NCBI GenBank assembly: GCA_934593275.1
Contig: CAKTQE010000050.1
Coordinates: 1-17,756 of the forward strand
Origin: an uncultured Oscillospiraceae bacterium
GTDB lineage: Bacteria; Bacillota; Clostridia; Oscillospirales; Oscillospiraceae
DNA: 17,756 bases
Reading direction: 5' to 3'
The notes below the pieces were generated by a model. That model ran no database searches and was not told the DNA's origin. It saw nothing but the letters and a program-made list of their open reading frames with translations. Shown piece by piece: positions 14,173 through 17,756 of the stretch. Both the position numbers and the translations under genes were made by a program. How positions within the stretch are numbered: the stretch's first letter is position 1; every line of letters starts with the position of its first letter.

Positions 14173-15678
14173 ATGCGAGGAATCCCGTCCCTGATCACTG
14201 ACATCCGCAAAAAGGTTTTTACGGAAGTGGCCCGCATGGCCTATGCCGGAAACGACTATACCAAGGCCGAGGACCTGCCCTATGTCATCGTCCCCGGTGA
14301 CCAGCCCCTGCACCGGGAGTCTGTGTTCCTGGAACGGGCCATTGCCGGTGAGCGGGTGCGTCTGGCCATGGGCCTGTCCGTCCGGTCTGTGCAGACCCGG
14401 TCTCTGCTGACCGAGGGCATGGACCATGCCGCCATTGCCCAGCAGTATTATGAGCCGCCCCTTATCAACATCATCCCCTACGCCTGCCACGCCTGCCCCA
14501 CCAACCAGTACAAGGTTACGGAAAACTGCCAGAACTGTCTGGCAGCCTCCTGCCAGCAGGTCTGCCCCCGGGATGCCATCCGCTTTGTCAACGGCAAAAG
14601 CTTCATTGACCCCGGCAAGTGCATCAAGTGCGGCAAGTGCGCCCAGGCCTGTGATTACAATGCCATCATCCACCTGGAGCGGCCCTGCCAGGCGGCCTGT
14701 GGCATGGATGCCATCGGCATGGACGAAAACGGCAAGGCCCTGATCAACCAGGACAAGTGCGTTTCCTGCGGCCAGTGCCTGGTGTCCTGTCCCTTTGGTG
14801 CCATTGTGGACAAGGGCCAGATCTACCAGGTGGTCCGCTCCATTATGGAGGGGGAAGAAGTTTACGCCATTGCCGCCCCGGCCTTTGCCAGCCAGTTTGG
14901 CAAGGATGTGACCGTAGGCCGTCTCCGGGCCGCCATCCAGGCCCTGGGCTTTAAGGACATGGTGGAAGTAGCCGTAGGCGCGGACATCTGCACCGTGGAA
15001 GAAGCCCGGGACTTTGTGGAAAAGGTTCCTGCGGAGCAGCCCTATATGGCCACCTCCTGCTGCCCCGCCTGGCACGCCATGGTTCACAAGCTGTTCCCCG
15101 CTCAGGCCAAGAACATCTCCATGACCCTGACCCCCATGGTCTACACCGCCCGCATGGTGAAGAAAGACCACCCGGGTGCCAAAATCGTCTTCGTAGGACC
15201 CTGCGCCGCCAAGAAGCTGGAAGCCATTCGGGAGAACATCCGCTCCGATGTGGATTTCGTGCTGACCTTTGAGGAACTGCAGGGCATGTTTGAAGCCAAG
15301 GAAGTGGACTTTGAAACCCTGCCGGAGGTTGGTTCCCTGGACGAGGGTACCGCCGCGGGCCGTGGCTTTGCGGTGGCCGGTGGCGTTGCCCAGGCCGTGG
15401 TGGACGTGGTTCACGAGACCCACCCGGATATGGACATCAAAGTGGCCAACGCCCAGGGCCTCCGGGAGTGCCGGAAGCTCATGAACATGGCCAAGGTGGG
15501 CAAGTACAATGGCTATCTTCTGGAAGGCATGGCCTGCCCCGGCGGCTGCGTCGCCGGTGCCGGTACCATCCTCCCCGTAGCGGAAGCCAACAAGGCCATC
15601 GCCCAGGCCATGAAGAACGCCACCAAAAAGAACCCCCTGGAATCCCAGTACGCCGACCTGGCCGAGAAGCTGGATTAA
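14173..15678 (+). CDS. Monomeric [FeFe] hydrogenase with ferredoxin-like [4Fe-4S] domains (group B-like)
   Basis: A 501-residue enzyme for reversible proton reduction/H2 oxidation, probably coupled to ferredoxin in the cytoplasm. The N-terminal 100 residues carry no clusters. A cysteine-rich region follows, with Cys at 105, 108, 119, 122, 127, 131, then CIKCGKCAQAC (150-160), C172/C176 and CVSCGQCLVSC (196-206). This would hold at least two [4Fe-4S] clusters and possibly more. H-cluster motifs are TSCCPAW (294-300), VGPCAAKKLE (341-350) and EGMACPGGC (451-459), so all four ligands C297, C344, C455 and C459 are present, plus C296, the usual proton-relay cysteine. VGPC rather than MPC and the VEVAVGAD context suggest a group B-type rather than prototypical group A enzyme. 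ATG 14173 is set by GGAGGAAG at 7 nt. HydE/F/G maturases are not in the window. Confidence 0.93.
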   Translation: MRGIPSLITDIRKKVFTEVARMAYAGNDYTKAEDLPYVIVPGDQPLHRESVFLERAIAGERVRLAMGLSVRSVQTRSLLTEGMDHAAIAQQYYEPPLINIIPYACHACPTNQYKVTENCQNCLAASCQQVCPRDAIRFVNGKSFIDPGKCIKCGKCAQACDYNAIIHLERPCQAACGMDAIGMDENGKALINQDKCVSCGQCLVSCPFGAIVDKGQIYQVVRSIMEGEEVYAIAAPAFASQFGKDVTVGRLRAAIQALGFKDMVEVAVGADICTVEEARDFVEKVPAEQPYMATSCCPAWHAMVHKLFPAQAKNISMTLTPMVYTARMVKKDHPGAKIVFVGPCAAKKLEAIRENIRSDVDFVLTFEELQGMFEAKEVDFETLPEVGSLDEGTAAGRGFAVAGGVAQAVVDVVHETHPDMDIKVANAQGLRECRKLMNMAKVGKYNGYLLEGMACPGGCVAGAGTILPVAEANKAIAQAMKNATKKNPLESQYADLAEKLD

Positions 15679-15747
15679 GGACACTCTGGCACCTAAGGCA
15701 CCTCTGAATCAATCCTTTCGCTCCCAATAAGATGATTCGTTGCGTAT

Positions 15748-15789
15748 AAAAATCCCTCACACCGCTTTTGTTGGTGTGAGGGATTTTTT
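15748..15789 (+). terminator. Rho-independent terminator after the hydrogenase
   Basis: A perfect 16-bp stem, AAAAATCCCTCACACC (15748-15763) with GGTGTGAGGGATTTTT (15773-15788), has a 9-nt loop and ends in a T run. The A-rich left flank would also let it work on the opposite strand. Confidence 0.93.
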
Positions 15790-15846
15790 ATAGGCAAAAG
15801 GGCAGGGGGTGTGGCCTTGTAAAGCTTGTTCGTCTTTAATATACTA

Positions 15847-15875
15847 TTGACACACTACATACTGTGTGGTACGAT
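15847..15875 (+). promoter_or_regulatory. Promoter and possible PadR operator of the PadR/HAAS pair
   Basis: TTGACA (15847-15852, perfect -35) and TACGAT (15870-15875) are 17 bp apart. The spacer region contains an inverted repeat, CACAC (15851-15855) - 8 bp - GTGTG (15864-15868), lying between the boxes, the usual place for an autorepressing PadR dimer. A ribosome site AGGAGG follows at 15884-15889. Confidence 0.6.
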
Positions 15876-15897
15876 GTATATGCAGGAGGTACAGTGC

Positions 15898-16248
15898 ATG
15901 AACATAGATGATTGGAAATCTCAAATCAAACGGGGAACACTTGAATTTTGCGTTTTACTGATGATTCGGAAACAACCCTCTTACGGATATGAAATCATTT
16001 GCGCACTAGAAAAATATCCCATTATTGCGGCGAAAGAGAACACCATCTATCCTCTATTAAGAAGACTGTTAAAAGAAGAATACATTTCTTCATCATGGCA
16101 AGAAAGCACGGAAGGTCTGCCGCCGAGAAAATACTACTCCATTACAGAAAAGGGGCAGGAATATATTGCCGCAATGTCTGTCGAATGGGAGCGTTTACTT
16201 GATGTTGTAAACGAAATCAAGGGAGGAGAACCATGGAAAAAGTATTAG
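15898..16248 (+). CDS. PadR family transcriptional regulator
   Basis: A 116-residue winged-helix regulator. The N-terminal winged helix is clear: GTLEFCVLLMIRKQPSYGYE (about 13-32), then TIYPLLRRLLKEEYISS (recognition helix and start of the wing) and PPRKYYSITEKGQ (wing strand and turn). A short C-terminal helix would make the dimer contact. I start at ATG 15898, which has AGGAGG (15884-15889) at 8 nt; an in-frame extension to 15826 would run through the promoter. It overlaps the HAAS-domain gene by 16 nt, the common PadR/HAAS arrangement in Firmicutes, in which PadR represses its own operon. The ligand or signal is unknown. Codon use is more AT-rich than in the genes upstream. Confidence 0.93.
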   Translation: MNIDDWKSQIKRGTLEFCVLLMIRKQPSYGYEIICALEKYPIIAAKENTIYPLLRRLLKEEYISSSWQESTEGLPPRKYYSITEKGQEYIAAMSVEWERLLDVVNEIKGGEPWKKY

Positions 16249-16826
16249 ATGAATATCTTGAGAAAATGGAAAAATACCTGAAACCTGTTTCGGCTTCGGA
16301 CCGGGTTGATATTATAAAAGAAATCAAAAGTGAAATGCAGGAATTGCAAAACAATGATATGTCTGCTGAACAGATCATTGAACGATTAGGCAATCCAAAA
16401 GACCTGGCAAAGGCCTATCTCGGTGATTTGCTTTCGAAAGAACGCAGATTCAGTTGGAACCGGGTTCTGATTCTTTGCGCTTTTTACAGCCTGGTAGGAA
16501 TTTCCGGAATGGTGGTGATCCCTTGTTTGGCTGTGATTGCCCCTGCTTTCATCCTTTGCGGCATTCTATGCCCGATTCTGGCGGCAGTAAAATTGGTTGA
16601 TAATCTATTTGCGCTTGGAATTCCTTATGCTGAGAATATCGGTATTTTTCTCGGTGGAATCGTGACTTTTGATCCGATCATTGAATTTTTTATTGCTTTG
16701 GCAATTGGCACGCTTCTTTGCTGGTCCGGGCGAGGAGCCTGGAAACTGTTGCTGCTATATTGCAAAAAAATCAGTAGAACAGCAAGAAATCTATCGATTT
16801 GGAAAAAATTCATTGTAGAACGTTGA
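16233..16826 (+). CDS. HAAS/DUF1700 domain membrane protein
   Basis: A 197-residue protein with an N-terminal helical HAAS (DUF1700-type) domain at about 1-65, including KMEKYLKPVSASDRVDIIKE and ERLGNPKDLAKAYLGDL. Hydrophobic membrane segments follow at about 75-125 and 135-170. Such proteins are partners of PadR regulators and are thought to act in membrane-stress or envelope signalling, with no known enzymatic activity. The ATG overlaps padR by 16 nt with GGGAGGAG (16221-16228) as ribosome site. The last 15 or so residues (SRTARNLSIWKKFIVER) are encoded over the start of a hydrolase remnant that reads in another frame, so the native C-terminus may have been replaced at that junction. Confidence 0.85.
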   Translation: MEKVLDEYLEKMEKYLKPVSASDRVDIIKEIKSEMQELQNNDMSAEQIIERLGNPKDLAKAYLGDLLSKERRFSWNRVLILCAFYSLVGISGMVVIPCLAVIAPAFILCGILCPILAAVKLVDNLFALGIPYAENIGIFLGGIVTFDPIIEFFIALAIGTLLCWSGRGAWKLLLLYCKKISRTARNLSIWKKFIVER

Positions 16827-16990
16827 TTTTGTGCGGCGAGAAAGATAAGGCCAATTACGCAGCCTCTGTACAGCTAAAAGAGAAAATAGCAACTTCCGAA
16901 TTATCCGTTGTATGCAATTCAGGACATGAAATAAACAAGGATGATCCGGAAAAACGAAACGAGATCATCAATACTTTTTTATTGCAATAA
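16778..16990 (+). pseudogene. 3' remnant of an alpha/beta hydrolase gene
   Basis: The frame open from 16778 to the TAA at 16988-16990 reads as the last 70 residues of an alpha/beta hydrolase: strand segment TLILCGEKD, holding the catalytic-acid position, then VVCNSGHEINKDDPEKRN, holding the catalytic histidine. The nucleophile elbow and the rest of the fold are missing. The frame has no ATG or ribosome site and overlaps the end of the HAAS gene in a different frame. It is best read as a deletion remnant, not a working gene; a TTG at 16799 could in principle start a 63-residue peptide. Confidence 0.7.
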
Positions 16991-16992
16991 CA

Positions 16993-17038
16993 AAAAGAAG
17001 TAACTGCCGAAACTCCCCAGCTCACAGTTACTTCTTTT
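16993..17038. terminator. Rho-independent terminator after the hydrolase remnant
   Basis: A perfect 14-bp stem, AAAAGAAGTAACTG (16993-17006) with CAGTTACTTCTTTT (17025-17038), has an 18-nt loop. A on one flank and T on the other allow it to work on either strand. It probably was the terminator of the original hydrolase gene and now ends the PadR/HAAS transcript. In 17039-17098 I see no recognisable feature. Confidence 0.75.
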
Positions 17039-17098
17039 AGCACAGCAGGGGGGACCGACCTACTGGTAGTACCCTCTGTATCTATTCTATACCCAGTT

Positions 17099-17128
17099 TT
17101 GCAATTTTGTCAACCTTGATGTTATAAA
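17099..17128 (+). promoter_or_regulatory. Candidate promoter of the GNAT gene
   Basis: TTGCAA (17099-17104) and TATAAA (17123-17128) are 18 bp apart, 18 nt before the start codon. Transcription would begin about 10 nt before the ATG, so the ribosome site AAAGGA (17131-17136) would be close to the 5' end. Confidence 0.4.
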
Positions 17129-17146
17129 ACAAAGGACTCTATCACA

Positions 17147-17665
17147 ATGATACTTAAAACAGACAGACTTACCATTCGCCACATTGTAGCGGAGGATTGG
17201 AAAAACATTAAAGATATTTGGGTAGATTTTAACACGTCTGCCCTTTCACACTACGACAAACCCCACATCACCGATGATGCCGACGTTCAGCCGAGAATTG
17301 CAAAGTGGGCGGCGGCCAACAGCGGTACGGAGCATATGTTTTTCGCTGTTTGCCTTGATGATGCCGTGATCGGATACATCGCCTTTAACATCCGGGAGAA
17401 CGGACATGAGATCGGATACTGTTTTCACTCCGCATATCACGGCAAGGGATACGCCAAGGAAAGCCTCTTGGCACTCATTGAGTATATGCGCAGTCTTGGG
17501 ATTAAAAGGCTGACCGCCGGCACGGCACTTCAGAATAGGCCCTCCGTTGCGCTTCTCAACTCCCTGGGCTTTGAGCTGATCAAAACAGAAAAGGTATCCT
17601 TTTACAAGGATGCGGGCGGCAAGGATATTGTGTTCGATGGCGGTGTTTTTGAGCTGCTGCTGTAA
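17147..17665 (+). CDS. GNAT family N-acetyltransferase (RimJ/RimL-like)
   Basis: A 172-residue acetyltransferase using acetyl-CoA. The N-terminal ILKTDRLTIRHIVAEDW block (2-18) is typical of the RimJ/RimL-like subgroup. The acetyl-CoA pyrophosphate loop is YHGKGYAKES (97-106), preceded by the strand GHEIGYCFH. The later motif QNRPSVALLNSLGFE (129-143) is the usual C-terminal core. Length fits a complete single-domain enzyme. ATG 17147 has AAAGGA (17131-17136) at 10 nt. It stands alone behind a terminator. The acceptor could be a protein N-terminus, a small molecule or an antibiotic; nothing in the sequence or neighbourhood decides this. Confidence 0.9.
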   Translation: MILKTDRLTIRHIVAEDWKNIKDIWVDFNTSALSHYDKPHITDDADVQPRIAKWAAANSGTEHMFFAVCLDDAVIGYIAFNIRENGHEIGYCFHSAYHGKGYAKESLLALIEYMRSLGIKRLTAGTALQNRPSVALLNSLGFELIKTEKVSFYKDAGGKDIVFDGGVFELLL

Positions 17666-17756
17666 GCGGGGACGGAACAATAAAATGGTACAGTATCTTG
17701 GACAAAAATTCTAAAAATTAAATGACAGTCACGCAGCAAGTGGAGCAGCGTACCCC
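17666..17756. other. Non-coding end of window, possible mobile-element edge
   Basis: AT-rich sequence containing GGTACAGTATCTTGGACAAA from 17687, which loosely resembles IS3-family element ends. No reading frame or second end is visible, so the identity stays open. Confidence 0.2.

Noticed and set aside
14062..15684. 540-codon open frame on the minus strand across the hydrogenase gene
   Set aside because: Same shadow effect; the + strand frame has complete hydrogenase motifs, while this frame is low-complexity and Gly/His-rich.
15826..15897. Longer N-terminus for the PadR protein
   Set aside because: It would run through the -35, -10 and ribosome site; ATG 15898 has AGGAGG at 8 nt and gives the usual PadR length.
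17041..17085. Possible structured RNA or T-box-like element before the GNAT gene
   Set aside because: AGGG/CCCT and CTAC/GTAG can pair only in short stems with unfavourable loops, and no T-box or riboswitch core is visible.

Overview
The window looks like chromosomal DNA from an anaerobic, low-oxygen-adapted Clostridia, most likely an Oscillospirales/Ruminococcaceae-type gut bacterium. This is inferred from the gene content: formate-tetrahydrofolate ligase with a separate FchA cyclohydrolase, a ferredoxin-type [FeFe] hydrogenase, clostridial-style Pst/PhoU, a DUF1576 protein, AGGAGG-type ribosome sites and GC-rich codon-biased genes. Nineteen protein-coding units are supported, all on the + strand except one D,D-carboxypeptidase. 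No rRNA, tRNA, CRISPR array or complete insertion sequence was seen, and no gene-free stretch exceeds 300 bases.

Layout. (1) 33-4137: a one-carbon/formate cluster, fhs - fchA - folD - FNT formate channel. Formate can enter through the channel, be activated by Fhs, cyclised by FchA and reduced by FolD. FolD lacks the conserved Lys and Gln of the cyclohydrolase site, which would explain why FchA is present. A DUF1576 membrane protein (4230-5570) follows a hairpin with no room for its own promoter. (2) 5766-10046: the phosphate-uptake operon pstS-pstC-pstA / pstB-phoU, with a candidate PhoP-type promoter and an unusual 116-bp palindromic repeat between pstA and pstB. (3) 10266-12846: a phospholipid operon made of a YbhN/UPF0104-type membrane protein, phosphatidylserine synthase and phosphatidylserine decarboxylase. 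It has a strong promoter at 10146-10174 and a terminator buried in the coding region of the convergent gene. (4) 12849-13997 (minus): a secreted S11 D-Ala-D-Ala carboxypeptidase. (5) 14173-15678: a monomeric [FeFe] hydrogenase with a near-consensus promoter and a palindrome over its -10. (6) 15898-17665: a more AT-rich accessory stretch holding a PadR/HAAS-domain regulatory pair, the 3' remnant of an alpha/beta hydrolase, and a GNAT acetyltransferase.

Most genes belong to well-known families. The points most worth checking are the FolD active-site substitutions, the palindromic element splitting the pst operon, the putative flippase coupled to phosphatidylethanolamine synthesis, the terminator inside the convergent dac gene, and the decayed hydrolase abutting the HAAS gene. 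I did not find a clearly new multi-gene system.
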